From assembly GCA_002085465.1 (NCBI GenBank), contig NBML01000071.1, positions 1-12,048 on the forward strand: 12,048 bases of DNA. The letters are read 5' to 3'. The DNA is from Desulfobacteraceae bacterium 4572_89 (GTDB lineage: Bacteria; Desulfobacterota; Desulfobacteria; Desulfobacterales; Desulfobacteraceae). Below, piece by piece: positions 1 through 7,093 of the stretch (its first letter is position 1; the number at the start of each line of letters is the position of its first letter). Both the position numbers and the translations under genes were made by a program. The notes below the pieces were generated by a model. The model was not told the DNA's origin. It ran no database searches and saw only the letters and a program-made list of their open reading frames with translations.

Positions 1-1
1 T

Positions 2-1249
2 ATACAGCACAAGGCATTGAATGAAAAACATTTAAAAATCAGTGAAAAATTCAATACTTTGACCCCCTATAATATGCACAATTTAAAAAGCAAAACCTCT
101 TATCCCTTTGGCGTGGTTACCGGCGGGATTCCTTCATCCGTTGTCCAGGATCTTTTTGAAGAGTATGAAAGAATTGATATTCCAATCTTAAAACTTGGGG
201 CACCCTACCCCTTCCCGGAAAAACTGGCCGATGAATTCATGGATGCCTGTGACAAGGTGTTGGTCATTGAAGAGACTGACACAGTTATCGAATATATGCT
301 CAGGGACAAACGCAAAACCCTGGGACGACTCTCAGGCCATGTGCCCATGGAAGGGGAGCTGGTGCCTGAAAAAATTGAAATAGTCCTGAACAAGGCACTG
401 GGCGACTGTGGTCTGGCTCCTTTGTCAGATTCTGACAACGGCCTAGAGGCCTTTGATCTTGTGGGAGGTCTTGAACTTCCCATCAGAAAGCCAACCCTGT
501 GTCCGGGCTGCCCCCATCGGGCCTCCTTTTATTCCATTCGAAAAGCATTGCCCAAGGCTATTTTTCCTTCAGATATAGGGTGTTATACCCTGGGCTCCAA
601 CCTGGGGGTTGTGGACACAGTTCTGGACATGGGAGCTGGAATTACCATGGCATCGGGATTCTGGAATGCCTATATCCAGGATGATGTAAAAAAGCCCATA
701 GTTGCCACCATGGGAGATTCCACCTTTTTTCATTCCGGCACCACCGGGCTGATCAATGCGGTTTACAATGATTCCAGATTTCTACTGGTTATCCTGGATA
801 ACCATATCACGGCCATGACCGGGATGCAGCCTTCCATTACCCAGGGAGACAGGGTGGACGGAAGAAAGGGCAACCCCATCTCCCTTGAAACCATTGTCAA
901 AGGCTGCGGGGTGGACTACATAAAAGTGCTGGACCCCTATGATACAAAAAATATGATCCAGGAGGTCAAAGATGCCTATGCCCATGTAAATGATCCCGAC
1001 GGCGGTATTGCTGTTATCATCTCCCGGCATCCCTGTGTCATTGGATTCAAGGAGACTGCCATACCTGAAAAAATTGAAGTCCTGGTTACCGAAGATTGTG
1101 ATGACTGCGGATTCTGCCATCTCAGGTTTGAGTGCCCGGCCATGGTCAGGAATGAAGAAACAGAAAAAACTGAAATCAATCCTGTTTTATGCGTCCAATG
1201 CGGTGTTTGTCTACAGATCTGTCCCAAAGATGCGGTTGAAAAAGTTTAA
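2..1249 (+). CDS. iorA: Indolepyruvate:ferredoxin oxidoreductase subunit alpha, 5'-truncated by window edge
   Basis: This subunit oxidatively decarboxylates aryl pyruvates (indolepyruvate, phenylpyruvate) with CoA to the aryl-acetyl-CoA, reducing ferredoxin in the cytoplasm. The frame is open to base 2. A TTG at 17 is not credible as the start, because the family is about 600 residues and only about 415 are present; the N-terminal thiamine pyrimidine-binding domain lies upstream. Visible parts are the middle domain (about 107-330), the LCPGCPHRA segment, the thiamine diphosphate motif GDSTFFHSG near 713-739 with the downstream LDNHITAMTG, and a C-terminal 2[4Fe-4S] ferredoxin domain. That domain has CDDCGFC plus a fourth Cys before Pro near 1097-1138, and CVQCGVCLQICP near 1190-1225. 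iorB follows 14 nt downstream. The family call is firm; preference for indolepyruvate over phenylpyruvate or hydroxyphenylpyruvate cannot be read from sequence. Confidence 0.93.
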   Translation: MQHKALNEKHLKISEKFNTLTPYNMHNLKSKTSYPFGVVTGGIPSSVVQDLFEEYERIDIPILKLGAPYPFPEKLADEFMDACDKVLVIEETDTVIEYMLRDKRKTLGRLSGHVPMEGELVPEKIEIVLNKALGDCGLAPLSDSDNGLEAFDLVGGLELPIRKPTLCPGCPHRASFYSIRKALPKAIFPSDIGCYTLGSNLGVVDTVLDMGAGITMASGFWNAYIQDDVKKPIVATMGDSTFFHSGTTGLINAVYNDSRFLLVILDNHITAMTGMQPSITQGDRVDGRKGNPISLETIVKGCGVDYIKVLDPYDTKNMIQEVKDAYAHVNDPDGGIAVIISRHPCVIGFKETAIPEKIEVLVTEDCDDCGFCHLRFECPAMVRNEETEKTEINPVLCVQCGVCLQICPKDAVEKV

Positions 1250-1263
1250 AAAAAACGGAGAAC

Positions 1264-1842
1264 ATGAATATGAAAACCATTAATTTTGTATTAAGCGGCC
1301 TGGGGGGACAGGGAATTCTATTTATGACCAAAATTCTGGCCATGACGGCCCAGAATAAGGGATTTAATATACTGGGAGCTGAAACCCACGGCATGGCCCA
1401 GCGTGGCGGGTCTGTGGTGTCCCACCTGAGAATCGGGGATGCCAGATCCAGCTTAATCCGGGCAGGCGCTGCTGATTTTTTAATATCTCTGGATGAATCA
1501 GAAGCCTATAGATACCTTCCCTATCTAAAAAAAGGAGGCATGCTCTTTGCTAATGCAGGGGCCAGGGCATTCCCAGATAGTAAAGTTGTTGAATATCTTG
1601 ATCAGATGCAGATAAAACCCAGGGCCATGGAAGCTGGCAAAACCGCAATGGAACTGGGATCTCCCAAATCAACTAACCTTGCCATGGTAGCATTTTATTC
1701 TGCATTTGGCGTGGGACCTTTGGATGCCGATGATTTACGGGCAACGGTAGATAGTATCAGTCCCGGGCCTTTTAAGAAGATGAACTTGAAAATCTTTGAC
1801 ACCTGTCATGAATTCGGCAGGAAAATGAATCTGGAAGATTAA
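1264..1842 (+). CDS. iorB: Indolepyruvate:ferredoxin oxidoreductase subunit beta
   Basis: This is the small partner of IorA, corresponding to the gamma domain of pyruvate:ferredoxin oxidoreductase. It opens with the glycine-rich FVLSGLGGQGILFMTKIL and continues with GAETHGMAQRGGSVVSHLR, both hallmarks of the family. At 192 residues it has the normal length. Two in-frame ATGs compete: 1264, only 3 nt after the GGAG at 1257-1260, and 1270, 9 nt after it. The protein from 1270 begins MKTINFVLSG, like typical family members, so 1270 may be the true start. It is clearly co-transcribed with iorA. It has no iron-sulfur cysteines of its own; electrons leave through the ferredoxin domain of IorA. Confidence 0.93.
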   Translation: MNMKTINFVLSGLGGQGILFMTKILAMTAQNKGFNILGAETHGMAQRGGSVVSHLRIGDARSSLIRAGAADFLISLDESEAYRYLPYLKKGGMLFANAGARAFPDSKVVEYLDQMQIKPRAMEAGKTAMELGSPKSTNLAMVAFYSAFGVGPLDADDLRATVDSISPGPFKKMNLKIFDTCHEFGRKMNLED

Positions 1843-1898
1843 CAGAGTCTATCTATATTATATCTAACTACGTTATAAATCTATAAATGGAGATGTTT

Positions 1899-3089
1899 AT
1901 GGAACTTTTTAAGAATCTTACGGTTTTATCACTTGAACAGGCAACTGTTGCCCCATATCTCACCTATAGGCTGGCCCAGGACGGAATGAATGTTGTCCGG
2001 CTTGAACACCCGGTATATGGAGATCCCAACCGGTTTATAGGTGAAAATGTTCTGGAAGAAGATCGGATGAACTCCTATTTTCTCTGCATTAACTCCGGAA
2101 AAAAAGCATTGTCCCTGAACCTGGCAGCACCCGAAGGCAAAGAAATATTTAAAAAACTGGTGCGGGAACTTAAGGTGGACATCTTTGTCACTAACCAGCT
2201 TCCAAAGAATTATGAAAAACTGGGCATTGCCTATGAATTGATGAAGGAAGTCAAGCCTGATATCATCTGGCTCGGCCTCACAGGATTCGGGCCTGACTCC
2301 AATGAAGGTGCCTATGATCCAATCCTCCAGGCCAGATCAGGCTTGATGGAGCTGACAGGAGAAGCAGATGGTGATCCCCAGGTGTTGGGAATTCCCCTTC
2401 CGGACATGGGTACTTCCGAACATGGCTACGGACTTTTGATGAAAGCCCTGTTCAAACGGGCAATGACCGGAGAAGGAACCCGCATTGACCTTTCCATGTT
2501 TGAATCCACGGTATCCTGGCTTACGGTTCCCATTGCCCTGTCACAAAGCTTTGGAGCCAGTATTTCAAGACGGGGCAACACCCATGAATTTTTCAGCCCG
2601 GTATCGGTTTACAAAACCAGCAACGGATTTGTCTACCTTGCCGTGGGAAATGACCGGCAATGGGAATCCATGGTTTCCCTTGAGATGTTCTCCTCCCTTG
2701 CAAAGGAAGAATATAAAAAGAACAAGGGCAGAATTGCCGACGTTGCAAACCTTAATATCGCCATTAACGCCATAACGGAAAAACATACCTCGGAAGAGCT
2801 TATTGATTTATTCACCTCCATTACCGTGCCCATATCCAAGATTAAAAACGTCAATGAAGTGGTGGAAGATCCTCTGGTGGCCAGGAGAATTTTGTCCTCA
2901 ACAGATCCTGTTACAGGGAAAAAAGTAACCCTGGCTCCGCCGCCCAATATGACCCCGTTTCTTGAGGATAACGATCAAAAACTTACCTTTCCGCCCAGGT
3001 TTGGGGAACAAAACCAGGAAATATATGGGAATCTGCTGGGATATGACGAATCCACCCTGGCTGAATTCAAAGAAAAAGGAATAATTTAA
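1899..3089 (+). CDS. Class III (CaiB/BaiF family) acyl-CoA:carboxylate CoA-transferase, IaaL-like
   Basis: This enzyme transfers CoA between carboxylates through an aspartyl-thioester. Family marks are the N-terminal VLSLEQATVAPYLTYRLA, RLEHP, the NSGKKALSLNL stretch, DIIWLGLTGFGPDS, and YDPILQARSGLMELTGE, whose Asp (residue 140 from this start) is the expected catalytic nucleophile. The length of 396 residues is typical. I chose ATG 1899 because GGAG at 1889-1892 sits 6 nt upstream. The in-frame ATGs at 1887 and 1893 lack a ribosome site and overlap this one. The gene sits between iorAB and etfBA. In the Aromatoleum indoleacetate pathway a family III transferase (IaaL) moves CoA between the two carboxylates of a phenylsuccinate, and that role fits here given the mutase downstream. 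The substrate is inferred; fatty acid, benzylsuccinate or carnitine homologues share the same fold. Confidence 0.85.
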   Translation: MELFKNLTVLSLEQATVAPYLTYRLAQDGMNVVRLEHPVYGDPNRFIGENVLEEDRMNSYFLCINSGKKALSLNLAAPEGKEIFKKLVRELKVDIFVTNQLPKNYEKLGIAYELMKEVKPDIIWLGLTGFGPDSNEGAYDPILQARSGLMELTGEADGDPQVLGIPLPDMGTSEHGYGLLMKALFKRAMTGEGTRIDLSMFESTVSWLTVPIALSQSFGASISRRGNTHEFFSPVSVYKTSNGFVYLAVGNDRQWESMVSLEMFSSLAKEEYKKNKGRIADVANLNIAINAITEKHTSEELIDLFTSITVPISKIKNVNEVVEDPLVARRILSSTDPVTGKKVTLAPPPNMTPFLEDNDQKLTFPPRFGEQNQEIYGNLLGYDESTLAEFKEKGII

Positions 3090-3100
3090 GGGAGACGATT

Positions 3101-3919
3101 ATGAATATCATCGTTCTTGTCAAACAGGTTCCCAATACAACCAATATCAAGCTGGACCCAAAGACTGGCAATCTTATACGGGAGGGCCTGGAAAGCATTA
3201 TGAATCCAGATGATCTCCATGCCCTGGAAGCTGGTGTTAAGATCAAGGAAGAGACAGGAGGCAGGGTTATTGCGGTTTCCATGGGTCCTCCCCAGGCAGT
3301 GGATGTACTGACCCAGGCCATGGGCATGGGGGCTGACAGGGCAATTCTGCTTTCAGACAGGGCCTTTTCCGGTGCAGACACCTGGGCCACCTCTTATACC
3401 TTGAGCAAAGCCATTGAAAAAATCAAAGACTATGATTTGATTCTCTGCGGCCACCAGGCCATTGACGGAGATACCGCCCAGATAGGCCCCCAGGTTGCGG
3501 ACTGGCTTGATATTGCCCAGGCCACCTATGTCAGGGAGATTGAATCCATAAATCAAAATAATGCTGAAAATGAAATCATTGTAAAAAGAAGGCTTGAAGA
3601 TGGTTTTGAACGTGTTGCCTGTAAAATACCTGTGCTTTTGACCATAATTTCCGAGTTGAATGATCCCAGATATCCCCACATGGGGCAGCTTATTTCTGCC
3701 TGTGAGCAAAAAGCTCCAATTCAGGTGTGGAATGCGGCAGATATCGGTGCAAAGACCATTGAAGTGGGCCTGGAAGGTTCAAATACCCATGTGATCAAAA
3801 CCTTTACACCCAATTTCAAACGACAGAATGAATTATTGGAAGGTTCAACCAAAGAGGTTGTGTCCAACTTAATAGACAGGTTGAAAAAAAGCGACACCAG
3901 TATCAGCCATCGTTTGTAA
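3101..3919 (+). CDS. etfB: Electron transfer flavoprotein subunit beta
   Basis: EtfB pairs with EtfA to carry electrons from acyl-CoA dehydrogenases. The protein (272 aa) has the canonical N-terminus MNIIVLVKQVPNT, then NPDDLHALEAGVKIKE, AVSMGPPQA, GADRAILLSDRAF, GADTWATSYTLSKAI, the signature CGHQAIDGDTAQIGPQVADWL (about 116-135), and the recognition-loop-like ELNDPRYP region. The SDRAF-GADTWATS and GDTAQIGP segments resemble the clostridial type that binds a second FAD in EtfB (electron-bifurcating ETFs) more than the AMP-binding mitochondrial type. That assignment is inference from remembered family consensus. AAGGGAG at 3088-3094 gives a strong ribosome site 6 nt before the ATG. Only 11 nt separate it from the CoA-transferase, so translation is probably coupled. 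Confidence 0.95.
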   Translation: MNIIVLVKQVPNTTNIKLDPKTGNLIREGLESIMNPDDLHALEAGVKIKEETGGRVIAVSMGPPQAVDVLTQAMGMGADRAILLSDRAFSGADTWATSYTLSKAIEKIKDYDLILCGHQAIDGDTAQIGPQVADWLDIAQATYVREIESINQNNAENEIIVKRRLEDGFERVACKIPVLLTIISELNDPRYPHMGQLISACEQKAPIQVWNAADIGAKTIEVGLEGSNTHVIKTFTPNFKRQNELLEGSTKEVVSNLIDRLKKSDTSISHRL

Positions 3920-3920
3920 C

Positions 3921-3987
3921 CTTTTTATACGACTGGATCTTTTTATGAGTGGGCTTTTTGTATGAGTGGACCTTTGTATGAGTGGAC
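3921..3987 (+). repeat. Four degenerate tandem copies between etfB and etfA
   Basis: Four imperfect head-to-tail copies start at 3921, 3939, 3954 and 3972, with unit lengths of 18, 15, 18 and 16 nt. The last two share GTATGAGTGGAC exactly, and the core is CTTTTTrTATGAGTGGAy. They fill almost all of the 83-nt gap that separates etfB from the etfA ribosome site. Copies two to four each contain an ATG without a good ribosome site. The array looks like replication-slippage growth. Whether it affects the EtfB:EtfA expression ratio is unknown. Confidence 0.8.
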
Positions 3988-4002
3988 CTTTTGGAGGAAA
4001 AA

Positions 4003-5196
4003 ATGACAATCTGGATTATAGAAGATAAATGTGACGGGTGCCAGAGATGCATCAAAGTCTGTCCCTATGAAGGCATTGAAATGAAAGGCAATATCGCATC
4101 CATTACTGACCGTTGCACATCCTGCGGCGCCTGTATTGAAGCCTGCAAAAAAAATCACGCCATCGAATCGGATATTGAACCAAGACCTGTTCCGGATTTT
4201 TCCGACAGACAGGGGGTCTGGGTCTTTGCAGAACAGAATCAGGAAAAACTTGCCAGGGTTTCCCTGGAGCTTCTGGGAAAGGCCCAGGAACTTGCAAAGG
4301 CCCTTGGCCAGGAAGTTTCTGCCCTGATCTGCGGAAAAGATGTTTCCCATCTTGTGGAAACCCTCCATGACCATGGAGCTAAAAATGTCTATCTTATTGA
4401 AGATGACGCTCTGGAAAACTTTAGAACAATTGCATATGCAAATGTTATTGAGGATCTTGTTCTTACCCATAAGCCTAATATTTTATTGATGGGAGCAACC
4501 GGCCTTGGCCGGGACCTGGCACCCAGGGTTTCAAGGCGTGTGGGTACGGGCCTTACAGCAGATTGTACCCAGATTACCATTGATCCGGAAGAAAAACTCA
4601 TGTACCAGACAAGGCCGGCCTTTGGCGGAAATGTCATGGCAACCATCGCCTGTCGATATACAAGACCCCAGATGGCCACGGTAAGGCCTGGTGTTATGGA
4701 AGCCATGCCCTGCAAGCCTGAAGACACAAAAATAATACGACATGAGGTCTCCCTGAAAGAACAGGATATCAGAACCAGAATCCTGGAAAAAATTCTGGAA
4801 AAAAAACCAGGAACTGACATTTCTGAAGCATCGGTTGTTGTTGCCGGGGGTAGAGGAGTAAATGGAGAAAAAGGCTTTGCAATGCTCAGGGAACTATCAA
4901 ATCTCCTGGGAGGAGAGTTAGCCTGTACCCGTTTGATCACGGAAAAGGGAATTTTACCCCATGATGTACAGGTAGGCCAGACTGGAAAGACCATACGCCC
5001 GGAAATCTACATTGCCTGCGGCATTTCAGGGGCTGTTCAGCACACAGCCGGCATGATGGGATCACGCTATATCATTGCCATCAATAATGACCCCATGGCT
5101 CCTATATTTAAACTTGCAAACTGGAGCATCGTGGGGGATGTCAATGAAATTGTACCGGAATTTATCAAGCAGCTTTCCTCTGGAGGTGCATCATGA
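4003..5196 (+). CDS. etfA: Electron transfer flavoprotein subunit alpha with N-terminal 2[4Fe-4S] ferredoxin domain
   Basis: EtfA holds the electron-carrying FAD. Residues 1-55 form an added bacterial ferredoxin domain with two clusters: C10, C13, C16, C20 (followed by Pro) and C38, C41, C44, C48. The ETF-alpha core follows from about residue 70, ending with the FAD-binding domain that contains VGQTGKTIRPEIYIACGISG (about 324-343) and NNDPMAPIFK. The 397-residue length equals normal EtfA (about 320-340) plus the ferredoxin part. ATG 4003 is chosen because GGAGG at 3993-3997 lies 5 nt upstream; an in-frame GTG at 3982 lies inside the tandem repeats and has no ribosome site. Ferredoxin-fused EtfA is known from Acetobacterium CarE and LctC, partners in flavin-based bifurcation or confurcation. 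The stop overlaps the dehydrogenase start (ATGA), tying the three proteins together. Confidence 0.95.
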   Translation: MTIWIIEDKCDGCQRCIKVCPYEGIEMKGNIASITDRCTSCGACIEACKKNHAIESDIEPRPVPDFSDRQGVWVFAEQNQEKLARVSLELLGKAQELAKALGQEVSALICGKDVSHLVETLHDHGAKNVYLIEDDALENFRTIAYANVIEDLVLTHKPNILLMGATGLGRDLAPRVSRRVGTGLTADCTQITIDPEEKLMYQTRPAFGGNVMATIACRYTRPQMATVRPGVMEAMPCKPEDTKIIRHEVSLKEQDIRTRILEKILEKKPGTDISEASVVVAGGRGVNGEKGFAMLRELSNLLGGELACTRLITEKGILPHDVQVGQTGKTIRPEIYIACGISGAVQHTAGMMGSRYIIAINNDPMAPIFKLANWSIVGDVNEIVPEFIKQLSSGGAS

Positions 5197-6368
5197 GCAA
5201 ATCTACTAAAACCCAATCCCCTAAGATAAGGTCCAACACTGAAGACATGGTCAGAAAAACCATGGCAGAATTTGTGGACAAGGAAGTCATTCCAATTGCC
5301 ACGGAATATGACAACAAAGGAGAATTTCCCCAGCATCTTTTTAAAAAACTAGGGGACATGGGAATTTTCGGCATCCGATATCCCAAAAAAGCGGGAGGGT
5401 CAGGGGGGAACACAACCCTGTACTGCATTGCCATGCAGGAACTTGCAAGGGGGCTTCTCAGCCTTGCTGCCACCACTGCCATGCAATGTCTCATGGGAAC
5501 CAATGGCCTTTACCTTTACGGCACAAAAGAGATGCATGAAGAATTTCTCTATCCTGCCCTGAAAGGGGAAAAGATGGGGGCTTTTCAACTGACAGAACCC
5601 AATGCAGGGTCTGACCTGAGTGCTGTTCGGACAAAAGCGGAAAAAACCAGTGACGGTTATGTGATAAACGGGATGAAGACCTGGTCCACCAGCGGTCCAA
5701 AAGGGGATTTTCATACGGTTTTATGCCAGACCGACCCATCCAAGGGAATCAGGGGGCTTGCATTTTTCCTTGTTCCTGCCTCCACTCCTGGATTTTCATT
5801 TTCCAAACCCTTTGATATGCTGGGCACAAGGACCTCATCCCTTTCGGAGATTTACTTTAAAGACTGTCATATACCAACTGAATACAGGCTGGGAGAAGAA
5901 GGCAGGGGTTTGAATGTACTCTTGACAATCCTTTCTGAAATCAGAATCATGACTGCATCTCTTGCCCTGGGACTTCACAGGGCTGCCATGGACGATGCCA
6001 TTAAGTATTGCAAGGAAAGGGAACAATTTGGAAAACCCATCAGCAAGTACCAGCTGGTCCAGGCAAAAATCGCCAATATGGCAGTGAATCTTGAGGCGGG
6101 TCAGCTCATGACGGACAAGGTTACCCATTTGATCGACAATGGTAAAGAATGCCTCAACCTTGCTTCCATGGCAAAATACTTTACCGTTGAATCCACCTGC
6201 TCTGCCTGTGATGAAGCCATGCGAATTTTCGGGGGGTATGGATACTCCATGGAGTATTCAGTTCAAAGATATTATCGGGACAATCGCTTCCTGCTTTCCG
6301 GGGGGGGAACCCATGAAGTTCTACAGACCACAATTGCAAGGGATGTATTATCCAAGGGAACCAGATGA
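5193..6368 (+). CDS. Acyl-CoA dehydrogenase family protein lacking the catalytic Glu; likely decarboxylating arylmalonyl-CoA dehydrogenase (IaaF-like)
   Basis: This 391-residue flavoprotein has the full acyl-CoA dehydrogenase layout. It has an N-terminal helical part, FQLTEPNAGSD (131-141) at the flavin site, a beta domain, EREQFGKPI (275-283), IFGGYGYSMEY (345-355), and a C-terminal helix. The usual C-terminal catalytic motif YEGT reads GGGT here, with Gly371 in the Glu position. At the alternative Glu position used by isovaleryl- and long-chain enzymes the aligned residue is Ile (SEIRI, 248-252), although a Glu sits one residue earlier. Alpha-proton abstraction therefore looks impossible by the normal route. 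The Aromatoleum IaaF enzyme oxidises benzylmalonyl-CoA with loss of CO2, and there decarboxylation replaces the base; this gene fits that role. The ribosome site is GGAGGT at 5182-5187. It is coupled to etfA upstream and to the regulator downstream through ATGA overlaps. Confidence 0.88.
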   Translation: MSKSTKTQSPKIRSNTEDMVRKTMAEFVDKEVIPIATEYDNKGEFPQHLFKKLGDMGIFGIRYPKKAGGSGGNTTLYCIAMQELARGLLSLAATTAMQCLMGTNGLYLYGTKEMHEEFLYPALKGEKMGAFQLTEPNAGSDLSAVRTKAEKTSDGYVINGMKTWSTSGPKGDFHTVLCQTDPSKGIRGLAFFLVPASTPGFSFSKPFDMLGTRTSSLSEIYFKDCHIPTEYRLGEEGRGLNVLLTILSEIRIMTASLALGLHRAAMDDAIKYCKEREQFGKPISKYQLVQAKIANMAVNLEAGQLMTDKVTHLIDNGKECLNLASMAKYFTVESTCSACDEAMRIFGGYGYSMEYSVQRYYRDNRFLLSGGGTHEVLQTTIARDVLSKGTR

Positions 6369-7093
6369 ACCAAAGGAATCCATTAAAACTAAAAAATAGT
6401 TTTAAAGAAAGAAAATCCCTGGGCCAGGATGTATTTGAATATCTAAAAAGAGCCATCATTGACCAGACCATTGAACCGGGTTCCAGGCTTGTGGAAAGCA
6501 AGATTGCCGAAATGCTGGGTATCAGCAGAACTCCTTTGCGGGAAGCTTTGCACAAGCTTGAAAGGGAAGACTGGATTGAAAAAATTCCTTCCGGCGGATT
6601 CCAGGTGGTGACCCTGACAAAAGAGGATATTGAGCAGACCTTTGGCATCAGGAGTGTGCTGGAAGCCTATGCAGCAAGACTTGCAGCTGAAAACCACCAT
6701 GACAGTGATCTGATTCCTTTGGAAAAAAAAATGAAGGAGTACCAGACCGGTCTGGAAAAATCAGGAACAAAAGAAAGCGATAAACTTCATAAAATTAATA
6801 CGGATTTCCATGATCTTCTCTATGCCTTGAGCCAAAGTCCGAAACTCATCAAGATGATCAACCAGCTCCGGGCACAGATCTCCAGATTCCGCCAGATCAT
6901 CCTGAAACAGGATGAATATGCTCACAAGAGCAATGACGATCATGTAAAGATGCTGGAAGCCATGAAAAATAGAGATGGAGAGGCAGTTGAACGTCTTGTC
7001 CGGGATCATATCATCAAGGGAAAGAACGCGGTATTAACCCAGCTGAAACAGGAAGAAGACCATCTGCAACAGGAAGAAAAAGAAGGTGCCTGA
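6365..7093 (+). CDS. GntR-family transcriptional regulator, FadR/FCD subfamily
   Basis: This 242-residue regulator has an N-terminal winged helix-turn-helix (about 20-80, with ESKIAEMLGISRTPLREAL as the DNA-contacting segment). A C-terminal FCD ligand-binding domain (about 90-225) follows. Likely FCD metal ligands are N145, H149 (in NTDFHDLL), H193 (DDHVKMLEA) and H215 (RDHIIKG). Such proteins are usually local repressors released by a carboxylate or acyl-CoA effector. The start overlaps the dehydrogenase stop as ATGA, with AAGGG at 6354-6358. Its place in the middle of the operon suggests autoregulation and an effector from this pathway, perhaps an aryl acid or its CoA ester; the ligand is not readable from sequence. 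The C-terminus is a charged Gln/Glu/Lys tail that overlaps the next gene. Confidence 0.92.
   Translation: MNQRNPLKLKNSFKERKSLGQDVFEYLKRAIIDQTIEPGSRLVESKIAEMLGISRTPLREALHKLEREDWIEKIPSGGFQVVTLTKEDIEQTFGIRSVLEAYAARLAAENHHDSDLIPLEKKMKEYQTGLEKSGTKESDKLHKINTDFHDLLYALSQSPKLIKMINQLRAQISRFRQIILKQDEYAHKSNDDHVKMLEAMKNRDGEAVERLVRDHIIKGKNAVLTQLKQEEDHLQQEEKEGA

Noticed and set aside
4389..4994. Open frame of 201 codons on the - strand inside etfA, plus another at 3943-4470
   Set aside because: Both are antisense to strongly conserved ETF-alpha and ferredoxin motifs and give low-complexity, unrecognisable proteins.
6300..6307. Run of eight G in the dehydrogenase as a phase-variable tract or sequencing error causing the missing Glu
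   Set aside because: The reading frame and conserved residues continue correctly on both sides, so the run length is right; a Glu would need a base substitution, not an indel.
3101..6368. Caffeate-respiration operon (CarCDE-like) as the meaning of the ETF/dehydrogenase block
   Set aside because: The ferredoxin-fused EtfA fits, but the dehydrogenase lacks the catalytic Glu, and the B12 mutase, MeaB and hydantoinase have no role in caffeate reduction.
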